From: Gymnopus androsaceus JB14 | Lineage: Eukaryota; Basidiomycota; Agaricomycetes; Agaricales; Omphalotaceae | Assembly: GCA_009733575.1 (NCBI GenBank) | Contig: ML769664.1 | Span: 24,375-88,374 of the forward strand | Direction: 5' to 3' | DNA: 64,000 nucleotides | Shown here: positions 1 to 10,440 of the stretch, one piece after another | How positions within the stretch are numbered: position 1 is the first letter of the stretch | Layout of the letters: every line of letters starts with the position of its first letter | Program-made: the position numbers and the translations under genes | The notes under the pieces: model-generated | What the model was told of the DNA's origin: nothing | The model's input: the letters and a program-made list of their open reading frames with translations, nothing else | Database searches by the model: none

Positions 1-81
1 ATCCACCGTCGCAGCCAACACTGATGGAGCAAATCCCAATAGGGCTACTGCTGCGGCACCTGTAGTCAAAGAGTACTTCAT
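1..81 (-). CDS. Signal-peptide exon of a secreted protein (5' end only)
   Basis: Reading the minus strand from an ATG at 81-79 gives 27 open codons up to the window edge. The peptide begins MKYSLTT, continues through a hydrophobic stretch (GAAAVALLGFAP) and reaches SVLA-AT, a good signal peptidase site after residue 23. This is a classic fungal secretory signal, so the gene encodes a secreted or cell-surface protein whose body lies outside the window. The 250 bases upstream are pyrimidine-rich on the coding strand and hold a TATA-like site, as expected of a fungal promoter. The product cannot be named from 27 residues. Confidence rests on the signal-peptide pattern plus the promoter-like context. 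Confidence 0.6.
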   Translation of the reverse strand, partial: MKYSLTTGAAAVALLGFAPSVLAATVD

Positions 82-367
82 TTCGTTTGAGATTGGATTT
101 TGTATTTGTCCTAGTTGGATTAACTGAGTTTGGCGAAAGAGCGTCCGTCAACAACAAAAGAATCGGAGAGAGCGTGTACGTCCTCATAAGTCAAAACCCA
201 AAAGCTTTCTCTAAAACCAAAAGATAGAAGCACGAGGCGAGAAGCAGTCAAACTTCAAGCCAAAGCGAAAAGGGGAGCAGCGAGCTCGGCAGCGAGGGCA
301 TGTCGAGCTGGGAGAAAGAATGAAGAAAGAAAGGGAAAAAACAACGGCACATCGAAACTGAGCTGAC

Positions 368-375
368 ATATATAA
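368..375 (-). promoter_or_regulatory. TATA-like element of the secreted-protein gene
   Basis: The minus strand reads TTATATAT about 290 bases upstream of the ATG at 81. It is followed by long CT-rich runs (rc of 317-350) that often mark fungal transcription starts. Inferred from position and composition only. Confidence 0.3.
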
Positions 376-439
376 CAATGAAACCAAATGTTGCCCGCAT
401 ACGACAGTGCATGGATGATCGATTTGAATGTTCTGCCAT

Positions 440-2247
440 ACTAATACGGCAGTTGAATTAGCATTCTTGACGATCTACATGGGTTGAATAATGAGCATAG
501 TCTCGAGTTTTGAGATGACAAGAAACTCACTGTTTGATCAGCTCGACAAATGAGCTGAAAAGACTGCGGTTCTGGGCATGCGTCACCAATTCCGCGAGAC
601 CAAGGTATGTACCAGAAGCATTGTAAACAGTTAGGGTAGTCGAGAATGTCCGGAAGCAAGTTAGACCTGAGATAATTAAGGCAAAGGAGTACTTGCATGA
701 ACCAAGGAGTACTAGGCTAAGGAGTATGATGGGCGAGGAAAGATGACATGCAATCTACGGAACTTCGGAATTACAGCTGATTACGGCTGATTTAGAATTG
801 GGCTGATGATGTGAAGGTCGTTCCAGATATGAAGGACGCTACGAGTGTGAAGGACGCCACGCTCATGGTCCTCTCGTTCCTGGTCATCCTTTCGAATTCT
901 AATAGAAGACAAGATAGGGGACAGGTAAATGTCAAAGTGGTCAAAGCGGTCTCAATTCGAACACTATCTACATAAACCATCTCATTCATTTACTCCGATC
1001 GCGATTGATCAGAGTTGCAATACGCAGGTAAAATACCTGATGTTCAAGTTCTTTCGTTAAATGTCAAGTGGTCGCGTTACGCGTTTGGAACAGCTCAAGA
1101 GGCAAGGACATCTCAGAAGGCGTGAGCAACGACTGTTTAATGTAAGAGGTGAGAGTAGGTACTCTTGATCCAACATATTCATCTTGTACTAGATATTCAC
1201 TGGTGAAGTGGAGTCTGTCCGAATGGCAACAAGACTGTTAGCACGGAGGGGATCGATGAAAAGAGTATCTGAAGGATTTCCATCCGGGATGAGGGACGAT
1301 GAGACGGATGTTTCTATTTTGAAGAGAGCAGAGAGGCTGAGGTACTTCGACTTGGAAGCAGGATGATAGGAGCAAGTAGGATAGTAGGAGAAAAAAAGAA
1401 AGCAGTGGAACAATGAAAGAAAAGACGAGTCTGTTCGGCTCCTACTCCGATGCCAGGAGCTTTAACTTGGACCCTTTATTAGTGATTTCAGCACCTACCA
1501 CTGCATTGTTTGAGGTCGATTCTCCAACAAATGAACTATCCAAATGATATCACCTATTGCTCATAATGCTTTGCACATACTCTCGAAAATGACCTCCAAG
1601 ATTGGCTGAAGTTCATCGCTTAGAACAACGGACTCGATTCTAGATATACAGTACTTAATTTAGAATGAAATGCAATTTTATCAACATTATTATGTTCAGT
1701 ACATGCAACTTTTCGATATTACAGACTAAACACGTCTACTGAAGCGATCCCGGAGCATCCGGATGATATCTGATATCATCTCACTGCATGAGACCGTCAT
1801 TTCAAACGACGAGCTCGAAAGGAACGCCCGTTAAGCGCCTACAGACCGCGTTTCCGAATGTGATTGTTTGGCAATCTCATGGTTGAACTTTGCTCTTGTC
1901 GTTCATTCAGCGCGACGGACTATGGCTGAAGACTTGCCTAAACCTCCTCAGGCCCATTGTACGTCTTGTTCATTCTTATTTGGAAGATTTTTTTGACTTA
2001 ATTCCTTGGTTATAGCTCCATTTTTCCTCGAATAATTCCCCTGCATCCGGCATTGACTTCTCATACGGCGACTCAACCTGGAGATCCAAGATTGAATTTT
2101 GGACGCGATTTATAGGCGCTATCTATCTTTGCGCTTCCTCTGGCTCTTTTTAAGTCGAAACTCGACAGTGAAGATGGAGACTGGTGGTGTGTGCTACGTG
2201 AAGCATGAGGTCTATGGCAGTCGTTGTTTTGGACCTCGAAATGACTT
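440..2247. other. No gene assigned (1.8 kb)
   Basis: Open frames here are short, start at non-ATG codons and show no recognisable domain. Part of 1920-2247 probably held the 5' exons of the GH47 gene, but I could not recover its N-terminal motifs. The rest looks like ordinary intergenic DNA. Confidence 0.4.
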
Positions 2248-4246
2248 ATGAACTTGTCGTTTGACCAAGACGCAAACTTCAATACTTTCGAGGTGAGCTG
2301 TGATTTTATCTGCAGTTTATAATCATCTCAAATTCGCTCGTAGACTACTATCCGTGTTCTTGGCGGTCTTCTCTTGGCATACAAACTCACTGGCCACGAT
2401 AAACTCTATCTCGACCGCGCTATCGAGCTAGCTGACCGTATGCTTCCTGTTTTCGACACCGAATCAAGGCTTCCCCTACCCAACGTCAATCTCGCTCAAC
2501 AAAAAGGTGTCCCAGACCCAGACCTTCCTTTCCTCGTCAGCACCGCAGAGGTGTCGACGTTGCAACTCGAGTTCAGATATCTCAGTTACTTGATGGAGGA
2601 AGAAACATACTGGGAAAAAGTTGAAGCAGTACGTTCATTACGGTGCATGTTCGTTTTGTGCGACTGACCAAAATGCAGGTTATGAAAACCATCAAAGAGC
2701 ATAGGATGCCACACGGACTTGCTTTGATTTACTTGTGGTGCATGTTCCCATTTTTGTTTATAGAAGGCAGCCTGCTCATTGGTGAACCTTATCAGCGCAC
2801 AGACCGGTCAATTTGTTCCTTCTGCCATTCGATTGGGTCCCCGTGGTGATTCATACTATGAGTATCTATTGTGAGTACAGTACTGTCTTGCGACTCTTTC
2901 GTTCTAATCCATGCCATAGAAAACAATATATACAAACTGTAAGTTTGTTCAACCCTCGATACCAAGCGTCTGTTTATGATGACTCTCAGAATCAAACGGA
3001 AAATGTTTATCGAGAGGTGAGTACGCAGCATAAGCGGCTCGTTTAAAAATATCTTACATGTTCTGCAGATGTACGACGACTGCAACGAACGCCGTCCACG
3101 GAAACCTCATCTCCAAGAGTCCCTACTCGCGCATGACTTACACCTCGGAGCTCATTCCGGAACGGCATGGAGATGGACAGCTGTTCGTGACATTTATGTA
3201 CTTGGTTCAGTTGAAATGATTCTAAAATATTTCTCTCTCGCAGATCCTGGCGACTCACACCAAAACAAGACCATCTAGTTTGCTTTTTTGGTGGCTCACT
3301 CATGCTAGGAGCAACCATCACTGGCGCCGCTGTTATTCCTGTATCTATCCCGCCTTGACAGTCAGAATTCATGGACCATGGAAAAAGGATTGGAAAACTG
3401 GAGTCGAGCTAGTCAGGTCTTGTGTGGATACACACGATACTAAGACGTGCATTAACGTTTAGCATTCTTCGTTTAACGGCTAACAGTGATGGAGTTCTAG
3501 TAGACTTTCGCCTGAAATTGTGAACTTTCGTATCCCTTCAGACGCCAGTGTAATGGACACATTTCTCGTCGGGTGCTCCCGCTGATTGGTATATCGTTGC
3601 TCGAGCATATATAAATATCAAGGCTCTCAGACCGGAGACCGTAGAGTCGCTCTTCTTGGCCTTCCGTCTTACTGGAGACATCCGTTACAGGGATTGGGGT
3701 TGGGATATATTCCAAGCGATTGAGAAGCACTGTAAAGTGCAGACCAGTGGATATGCGAGTATTATGGATGAGGTACCGGCACAGCAAGAGGATAAGATGG
3801 AGACGTTCTTAATGGTAAGAGTTCTGGTTCTTTTCAGCTATGAATGCAGTCGCTCATGTCCGTTGTGATTCAGAGTGAAACATTGAAGTATCTGTTCCTT
3901 CTATTCAAGGACGCAAGTGAATTGCCTTTGGACAGTAAGTGGTTTAAGTGTTTATATGTTTTATAGCTAACGTATTGCTCTTGCTTCTCGCAGAATATGT
4001 GTTCAACATAGAGGTTCGTTTGGTAATTTCACACTACGTATTCAGATAGTTGACATCTTTCAACATCTGCAGGCCCATCCATTACCGATATTCACACCAC
4101 AGGTTTCTCCTAGAAAAGCCATATTTATTATCATGTACTGTACAAGGATCAGGACTAAAACTATTCCTTCTTCCCAGCAAAATCGTCTATATTATAGTTA
4201 TGTCAAATCAATATTGCGTTTAGCGTTTTGTATACGAACAAAATAG
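2248..4246 (+). pseudogene. GH47 class I alpha-1,2-mannosidase, decayed and 5'-truncated
   Basis: GH47 enzymes trim alpha-1,2-mannose from N-glycans in the secretory pathway. Spliced exons give family landmarks in order: FETTIRVLGGLL (2287-2370), LGPRGDSYYEYLLKQ (about 2840-2933), ELIPERHGDGQ, HLVCFFGGSLMLGAT (3270-3318), SCVDTHDTKT, LRPETVESLF and LPLDKYVFN-EAHPLPIFTP (3920-4102). Introns of about 50-60 nt fit at 2293-2343, 2629-2678, 2735-2795, 3815-3873, 3935-3993 and 4014-4072. Damage: an extra T at 3081, an in-frame TGA at 3356-3358 (explained by CGA to TGA), a lost base near 3387, and another frame change near 3575-3582. The calcium-binding Thr of the NTEAHP motif reads Ile (ATA at 4008-4010). 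The first 100 or more residues are not found. Several independent lesions make a working gene unlikely; family assignment is firm. Confidence 0.85.
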
Positions 4247-4329
4247 CGCATCACCAGCTGCGCCAGTCATAATGCTGGCTACATGGCCCGGTGTAGAACT
4301 CACATAATTCAATTAGTGTAATCACTTAC

Positions 4330-4432
4330 ATCGTTCACATGAACAAGTGGTTAATGTGTGCCGTGGTCGTTCATTTGACTGAATAGGCACTGGTGTATCT
4401 ATGGAGCGTAGGGTTCGATTCCTTGCAGCGAC
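4330..4432 (+). tRNA. tRNA-like sequence with possible intron (probably a pseudo-tRNA)
   Basis: A B-box match (GGTTCGATTCC, 4412-4422) sits before a 3' end CAGCGAC that resembles tRNA-Ser tails. AAGTGGTTAA at 4343-4352 resembles the Ser D-loop. GTGCC (4359-4363) pairs perfectly with GGCAC (4386-4390) as an anticodon stem enclosing 22 nt, enough for a 7-nt loop plus a 15-nt intron. The acceptor stem has two mismatches and the T stem two wobble pairs, and the anticodon cannot be assigned. I read it as a degenerate tRNA or tRNA-derived sequence. Confidence 0.3.
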
Positions 4433-4686
4433 ATTTTACTCCGGCTCTATCTCGGTCCGGTGAATGCTCCCGGTGTCTCCGTTGCGCTCATATTTGTCAG
4501 CGCGTACCTCCGCCTCGGTGACTCATCATCCCGACGCTATGGGCACTGGAAATATTGGTGCATGGGATATATCCCTTGGTCATGGTGGTACTATGGATTT
4601 ATCCCATAGCGCCATTCCAGAGGCATTGGCTCTTCTGTGGTTATTTCCCTACTGAAGCATTTGCAAAGTAGGGATATAGCCCAGTG

Positions 4687-4980
4687 TCAAGCCTTCAGGA
4701 TAACAGTTACAGGTGGAGTGGCGACTGGAACGACAACAGCAGCTTGAGCAGTACCAGCAGCAAGAACAGCGGGAGCAGTGTTTTGCGCAGGACAGATAAT
4801 GGACCCGAGGAGATAGCCAGTCATTCCATAGGAACGGGCAACGCTCTTGACGTGATCACGGAAGGCAGCCCAGTTTGAGGCACCTTTGAGTTGCTTTTCT
4901 TCAGGGAATGAGATAAGAGAAGGTAGTTGGCTGGACGGCGTGGAGCTCATAATGGAAAGGATAATGATAAATCTCAACAA
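4687..4980 (-). pseudogene. Ty1/copia-type retrotransposon gag N-terminus (remnant)
   Basis: The minus-strand frame contains FPEEKQLKGASNWAAFRDHV and RSYGMTGYLLGSI. This matches the start of the gag part of fungal copia-type polyproteins, where a leucine/glycine box precedes a tryptophan-containing helix and a 'GYL.G.I' motif. The frame stops at 4689 after about 97 residues, and no protease, integrase or reverse transcriptase follows on the minus strand, so this is a 5' fragment only. In an intact element this region encodes the particle protein of the retrotransposon. The ATG at 4980 or 4950 could be the start; the second (MSSTPSSQ) resembles relatives better. The element direction agrees with the LTR-like sequence immediately upstream. 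Confidence 0.6.
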
Positions 4981-5407
4981 CGGTGAGCGTAATGAATTTC
5001 GACAACGGCGAGGCAGTGAAGGTAAACCTAATAGTCTATCGGCGAGATGCAGAACGGCGATTCTGACTGCGAATCTGTGAAATTCCTATAGACTACGTGA
5101 GTACAACGAGGGCCTCAGTTCGAGATGATGGAACTCATTATATTTACCTATAGACTACGTGAGTACAACGAGGGCTATAGGTAAAGTCAGCGAAGTGTAG
5201 CAAACGATAAATAAGAAGCTTACCCTCAGTTCGAGATGATGGAACTGAGGGAACCGAGGAATCGACGTGCCAAGGTTTATATAGTACGGGAAATGGCATG
5301 TCGGTAAACAATATAAACAAACACCAAATAAGAAGATAGAACCGGAAAAGGAAAATCAAACCAAACACACGACGCCACACTAAACGCCCGTCAACATTTA
5401 ACAACAT
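4981..5407 (-). mobile_element. LTR-like leader of the copia remnant
   Basis: Upstream of gag on the minus strand lies a TATA-like CTATATAAACC (about 5273-5283), a hairpin CCCTCAGTTC...GAACTGAGGG (5223-5251) and a possible TGTTG start at 5407. A 28-bp direct repeat at 5086-5113 and 5148-5175, and a repeated CCTCAGTTCGAGATGATGGA block, suggest internal LTR duplication or two overlapping LTR ends. The second LTR was not found, so boundaries are inferred. Confidence 0.4.
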
Positions 5408-5619
5408 ACATACAAGTTATTGGTGGTTTTCTATGTCATGTTCAGTGATTTGGACAGATTAGAAGTAGGTAGTTAATTATTTAGAGAACTGTAACATATC
5501 CTGGTCAATAAACAATATTTTTCCTTGCTCCAAGATCACCCAACTTTCAAGATGGACTGTCAAACAGGTATTAAATATAGAAGTGATTTATATTACTCAG
5601 AGCTTCCCATGTTGAAAAA

Positions 5620-5784
5620 CATCATTCTGTATACAGTCCATTGCTGTCCATAGCAGTCTATAGTGCAGCATAGTAGTCCATAGTTCTGGACAGACAGAAG
5701 GGACCTTGCTATGGGTCCTATGAGTGCTATGGGTTCTGCACAGAGCTATACAACTCTATACAGGACATCCATGCTTTGTTGATG
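5620..5784. mobile_element. Small CATCA-ended element, degenerate, with CTATGG/CCATAG repeats
   Basis: The left end CATCATTCTG and right end CTTTGTTGATG are imperfect inverted ends flanked by AA on both sides (5618-5619, 5785-5786). The interior carries many CCATAG/CTATGG motifs and GGGACCTTGCTATGGGT, which recur inverted at 29470-29600. It is a degenerate member of the CATCAG family. Confidence 0.45.
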
Positions 5785-5895
5785 AACTTGAGGGATTAGC
5801 TCAAAAAATCTTGTGTATGCTTGGGAGTTGAACACAGTCTAGAAAATTTTCTTGCAGCCTTGAGTTGAACATGAGGTCTGCCAGATGAAGGGGGG
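5785..5895 (-). pseudogene. Stray fragment of the TPR-CHAT linker region (locus A remnant)
   Basis: On the plus strand ACTTGAGGGATTAGCTCAAA and about 90 following bases match 36141-36250 of locus B, with roughly three quarters identity by eye. This is the region between the TPR array and the CHAT domain. Orientation (minus) and order (below the TPR array of locus A) are what a broken single gene would give, with transposons inserted between the pieces. No reading frame survives. It matters as evidence that locus A once had the same architecture as B and C. Confidence 0.6.
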
Positions 5896-5932
5896 TTGTT
5901 GTCAAGCAAGGGGGTTGTCAAATAGAATGATC
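5889..5932. repeat. Terminal-repeat-like sequence related to the 58.9-59.6 kb element
   Basis: GGGGTTGTCAAATAGAATGATCC resembles GGGGTTGTCTAATAGAATTATCCC at 59600-59623, preceded in both by a GGTTGTT...CAA block. Only one end is present here. Confidence 0.4.
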
Positions 5933-6050
5933 CTGAGTTTTCTTAAGGTACTTCTGAGTCTTTCTAGGGACTTCTGACTTTGTCTAAGGTATGTGTATGA
6001 TGAACTTGCTTTCAGAGAAAAATGCTACATGCTTTAATCATCTACAAATG

Positions 6051-6159
6051 CATCAGCAAAACCTGTATTTTTGCTGGAGGTCTCTGGAATAGGGTACCTT
6101 GCTCCAGAGATGTCCCAAATGAATGGTTTTCTCCAGCGAAAATACAGGTTTTGCTGATG
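6051..6159. mobile_element. 109-bp CATCAG palindromic element
   Basis: CATCAGCAAAACCTGTATTT at 6051-6070 is the inverted complement of AAATACAGGTTTTGCTGATG at 6140-6159, with pairing continuing inward (TGCTGGAG/CTCCAGCG, then CTCTGGA/TCCAGAG). TG flanks both ends (6049-6050, 6160-6161), so the target duplication is 2 bp. It is too short to code and is a MITE-type element. Confidence 0.7.
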
Positions 6160-6725
6160 TGTATTGAAGATACATTGTGCTGTCTTGAGAATAATAGCTT
6201 TGGATCTCTTCTAAATTGTTAATTATTAATCACCAGTCCAAAGTCAGAAAAGTAGGTTGGGTGAGTGTGAGAACTTTGAGAAAATCTTGCTGCAAACTTT
6301 GATCTAGCTGGAAGATTTTGTCAAAGTTCCCACAGCACCAAGTACCTGTATGATCCAAACTAAAGTTAGTTAGTTTTTAATTGGTATCAGTCAACATTCG
6401 GTAGTACATCAGCACTTTCACAGGTGTATGGAGGTATGGTACCATACACTCCATACAAATTCCATACATGATTGTGATGTATGGCCACTACGGCGTCGCA
6501 AAGTTTCCATATGCAGTGTATGGCACCTTCCATACTATCTCCATACAGTAGTGTCCCATACATAATGATAATATCCCAGTCCATACATTCACTTACTAGT
6601 ACCCGTACACATTTCATAATCAAACATCGTGAAATTCATGTAAAGAAAGCTACATGGAGGGTGTAATACAAGCTACGAAATGAGATACAATGCCCTCATA
6701 AAGCTCCAGTGAAATGAGGCCACTT

Positions 6726-6865
6726 GAGCATTGAAAACCACAAATATGGAGCTTGTTGCCGCAGTGGGAATCGACTCGGAAAAGTGTACTACACAGAGCA
6801 CTGAAAACCACAAGTATGGAGCTTGTTGCCGCAGTGGGAATCGACTCGGAAAAGTATTCTACACA
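6726..6865. repeat. 70-bp tandem duplication
   Basis: The 70-bp unit beginning GAGCATTGAAAACCACAAA occurs at 6726-6795 and 6796-6865 with few differences. Its core GGGAATCGACTCGGAAAAG resembles sequences at 41160-41180 and 52318-52340 in the duplicated CHAT flanks. Confidence 0.75.
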
Positions 6866-7600
6866 ACTCTAGTATCAATGTCAGTAAGCAGACTGAGCTC
6901 AGCAATTTGATCCGACTCACTCACTGTGACCCAAACCAACAATTTTCGACTCGCGATGTTAGAACTAAATCAGAAAAGCAAAAGATCAACTTCAAGAAAG
7001 ATAAGAATTGTAGTACACTCACCTAATCGGAGTTGACGGACTCATCAGATGTTATCCAGTATCGTAACAAGTGAATCTCACCGCTGCTTAGCTGCATACA
7101 CTGCCGTTCCGTCGAAACAAGTTGAGCCCAAAATTTAGCTACCTTTGCTGAGAATTGCGGCTTTTCTAACCCCAAAATTACGTTGTCTCAAGGTATTGAT
7201 TGAGGCTGGTAAAGATAAATGTAATCGTTAGAAGAGCATAGAAAAAGATTAGAAATGGTTACTGCACCTCAAAAGATTACAGAAAACATAGGAAAACCAA
7301 AGATTAAAGAGACGATGCTCCCATATACAAGACTGAAGATGAAGATGAAAAGTGAAGAAAGGAAAAATGAGCATCGAAGGATGCACGTGCAACTATATAG
7401 CTGCGGAGTTTGAAACTCGGAGTTTGAATTGACTTGAGGGTTTTCATGAATTTCCTCACTCGGGCTGCTGCATCATTTGAACCGTTGCAACTTAGTAAAT
7501 AATTTCTAGTCCTTTGCAACTGTTACAAACATGGAATGAATATAATGATACTGAGTTGAATGCAAAATCTCAGTGTGATGTGCCACCGTGACGATGCCAC

Positions 7601-7670
7601 AATGCAATGTACTTCCTGTGCATTGCAATCATTGCAATGTACTTCCTGTGCATTGCAATCATTGCAATGC
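7601..7670. repeat. 30-bp tandem repeat, 2.3 copies
   Basis: ATTGCAATGTACTTCCTGTG followed by CATTGCAATC repeats with a 30-bp period. Each unit itself contains the inverted pair GCAATG/CATTGC. Confidence 0.75.
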
Positions 7671-8040
7671 ACAGTGTTGGTGTGTGATTAATGTACTTAG
7701 ATTGGAACTTGAAAGATTTGCCAAGAGGATGATAGGATTATATTAATATTCTATAAACCTGCCAGGCCTCTATCATGTATGGGAATTGTATGGGAGATTC
7801 CTCGAGTTTTGCTATGGGTGAGTATAGATGTATAGATTCCATACATGCCATACTTCCCATAGCACTCATACTTTTGCAAAACTGCTGATGTAGTCAGAGG
7901 AAGGTCAAGCTATAGTTAGGGATCAGCAGTAAATTGAGTACATTCCTAGGTATTTTAATACATAGTTAGCATGAAGTAAGCATACAAAGTAAATTCATCC
8001 ATGTTAAAGTAGGTTGCACTGTCATCCATCTTTTTTTCCA

Positions 8041-9789
8041 ATGAAAAATAATGTCATAGATAAGCATTGCCAAGGTTATCCAACTAGCCAGCTTTGTTAG
8101 CATGATCATCAGGTGTCAGTTTGACTGCCTGCTTCTTGACCACAATGGCACTCTCTATGTCACTAATCTCCCCCAGATGCTCAAATTGTGACTGATAAGC
8201 ATTGCCAAGGTTATTCAACCAGCCAGCTTCGTTAGCATGACCATCAGGTGTGAGTTCAACAGCTTGCTTCTTGACCAATGATGGCATTCTCTATATCACT
8301 AAGCTCCCCCAGATGACCAAATTGTGACTGATAAGCATTGCCAAGGTTATTCAACTGGCCTGGTTTATTAGCATGACCATCAGGGGTGAGTTCAACTGCC
8401 TGCTTGTTGGCCACAATGGCATTCTCTATGTCACTAAGCTCTTTTAGATGCTTTAAATCGTGACTGATAAGCATTCCAAGGTTATTCAACCAGCTAGGTT
8501 TATTGGCATGGCCATCAGGTGTGAGTTCAATTGCCTGCTTGTAGGCCACAAATAGCACTTTCTATGTCACTAAGCTCCCCAGAGCACCAATCGTGACTGA
8601 TAAGCAGTGCCAAGGTTATTCAACCAGCTAGTTATTAGCATGACCATCAGGTGTGAGCTCAAGTGCCTGCTGTAGGCCACAATGCATTCTCTATGTCACT
8701 AAGCTCTCCTAGATGCTTAAATTGTGACTGATAAGCATTGCCAAGGTTATTCAACTGGCCTGGCTTATTAGCATGACATCAGGTGTGAGTTCAACTGCCT
8801 GCTTGTTGGCCACAATGGCATTCTCCATGTCACTAAACTCTCCTAGATGCTTAAATCGTGACTGATATGCATTGCAAGGTATTCAACCAAATAGCACTTT
8901 CTATGTCACTAAGCTCCCCAGAGCACCAAATCGGACGATAAGCAGTGCCAAGGTTATTCAACCAGCTAGGTTTATTAGCATGGCCATCAGGTGTGAGTTC
9001 AACTGCCTGCTTGTTGCCACAATGGCATTCTCTATGTCACTAAGCTCTCCTAGATGCTTAAATTGTGACTGGTATGCACTGCCAAGGTTGTTCAACTGGC
9101 CTGGTTTATTAGCATGACCATCAGGTGTGAGTTCAACTGCCTGCTTGTTGGCCAAAATGGCACTTTCTATGTCACTCAGCTCCCCCAGATAGCCAAAACG
9201 TAACTGATAGGCATTGCCAAGGTTATTCAACCAGTTAGGTTTATCAGCATGACCATCGGGTGTGAGTTCCACTGCCTGCTTGTTGGCCATAATGGCATTC
9301 TCAATGTCACTAAGCTCTCCTAGATGCTTAAATTGTGACTGATAAGCATTGCCAAGGTTGCTGAGTCTAGCAGGTTTGTTAACATGACCATCAGGTGTGA
9401 GTTCCGCTGCCTGCTTGTTGGCCACAATGGCACTTTCTATGTCACTAATCTCCCCCAGATACTCAAATCGTGAGTGATATGCATTGCCAAGGTTACTGAG
9501 CCTGGAAGGCTTGTTAGCATGACCATCAGGTGTGATTTTCACTGCTTGCTTCCAGATTTGCAAAGCATTTTCAATTTGAGTTATGTATCCTGACTGTTGA
9601 AAAGATTTTGCTAACTGCATTGCTGCATTGTCCAATTCTTTTGTCTACCCATATCCAATGATTAATGCCTACAACACACTCCCATAAATAGAAGTATACC
9701 TCGACAAGCTCCTCTGATGACAAAGTTGACAAGGTTAAAGTTCTCCCAAGCTCTTCTTGATTTTCTGCATTGCCTGACATATCACTCAT
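8041..9789 (-). pseudogene. TPR-CHAT locus A: decayed TPR array without CHAT
   Basis: Exon 9700-9789 (ATG at 9789) encodes MSDMSGNAENQEELGRTLTL, the second UIM-like segment in degraded form. A 55-nt intron (9645-9699) follows, then about 12 copies of the 45-residue repeat (core ELSDIE.AI...KQAVELTPDGHA.KP). The first five are open to about 9016, where one base is missing; further small deletions follow near 8870-8930, 8770, 8640-8700 and 8570. The exon encoding the first UIM is absent: the donor of the first intron runs straight into the acceptor of the second, and the original ATG region (about 9915-9925) no longer reads ATG. No CHAT domain follows; a piece of the linker lies at 5785-5895. 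In repeat structure and intron position it is clearly a paralog of loci B and C. Confidence 0.85.
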
Positions 9790-9944
9790 TGTCTACAATG
9801 GATATTAATGACTTGCTCCTATCTTTACATCACATGAGATATCTTATTTGACTCACTGGCATGACTGAACTCTACAGCAGAATATTGGAATCCAATTGGC
9901 TGATGTTTCGGTAAGTATGGGCTTAATGTAGCCAACGATTGGCC

Positions 9945-9952
9945 TTTATAAA
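9945..9952 (-). promoter_or_regulatory. TATA box of locus A
   Basis: The minus strand reads TTTATAAAGGCC. It is positionally equivalent to TATATAAAGGCAC at locus B and TTAAGTATAAGGGC at locus C, so the core promoter was duplicated with the genes. Confidence 0.45.
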
Positions 9953-10440
9953 CTGTCCATTATGCTAAATCCGATACAATGGTAAGTATGTTACTGTATG
10001 TAAAAGTGACAGCAGCAATACAATTGAACAGCTTTACCTCGAGCTCTACGGTTCCCTATGTGACACATGCCCTCCATGTGAAGCCGGTTCACAATCAAAA
10101 AAATAGAATGAGTACCAAGAAAGACCGTTCTTTACAGCTCCCTTCATTTCACCGGACACAATTCATTGACGGGTTCTCAAGATCTCAAGACATGATGCAA
10201 GGGTACATTTATATCACAATTTGAATTTCACATACTAACCCAATCTATTGAGACTGTTGTGCGATAGCCTCAGATCTACCTAGATGAATTAGGCATTAAC
10301 CAAAGGCAAAGATAACACCCAATGTAATCCAGCTCCCCAAATTAATTCACCCAAAACTTCTCATTCCTTGATAATAATCCGATCTTCTCCCAATGACATC
10401 TGATCCACGAAGTATTTGGACCTTTTGTGATACCAACTTT
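9953..10440. other. Duplicated upstream region of locus A
   Basis: Blocks such as GCCCTCCATGTGAAGCCGGT and GATAATCGATTCATC (about 10512-10526) match, with gaps, the region upstream of loci B (39570-40210) and C (53450-54030). No gene of its own is visible. Confidence 0.5.

Larger units (their letters stand above)
6407..7890. mobile_element. 1.48-kb CATCAG element with GTATGG subterminal repeats
   Basis: The left end CATCAGCACTTTCACAGG and right end GCAAAACTGCTGATG are inverted ends flanked by TA (6405-6406, 7891-7892). Both ends carry clustered GTATGG/CCATAC motifs (6427-6600 and 7775-7870), typical of subterminal transposase-binding repeats. No transposase frame is present, so it is non-autonomous. 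It separates the locus A TPR array from its CHAT-linker fragment. Confidence 0.5.

Noticed and set aside
441..1413. Minus-strand frames of 65-85 codons
   Set aside because: Non-ATG starts, no domains, no consistent introns, and no conservation inside the window.
4366..4432. Alternative 67-nt tRNA starting GTCGTTC
   Set aside because: The acceptor pairs, but the D and anticodon arms do not fold; the longer 4330-4432 fold is better.
5144..5407. 87-codon hydrophobic minus ORF (LIFLFRFYLLIWCLF)
   Set aside because: It lies in the LTR-like leader with TATA and hairpin signals, so its open frame is probably chance.
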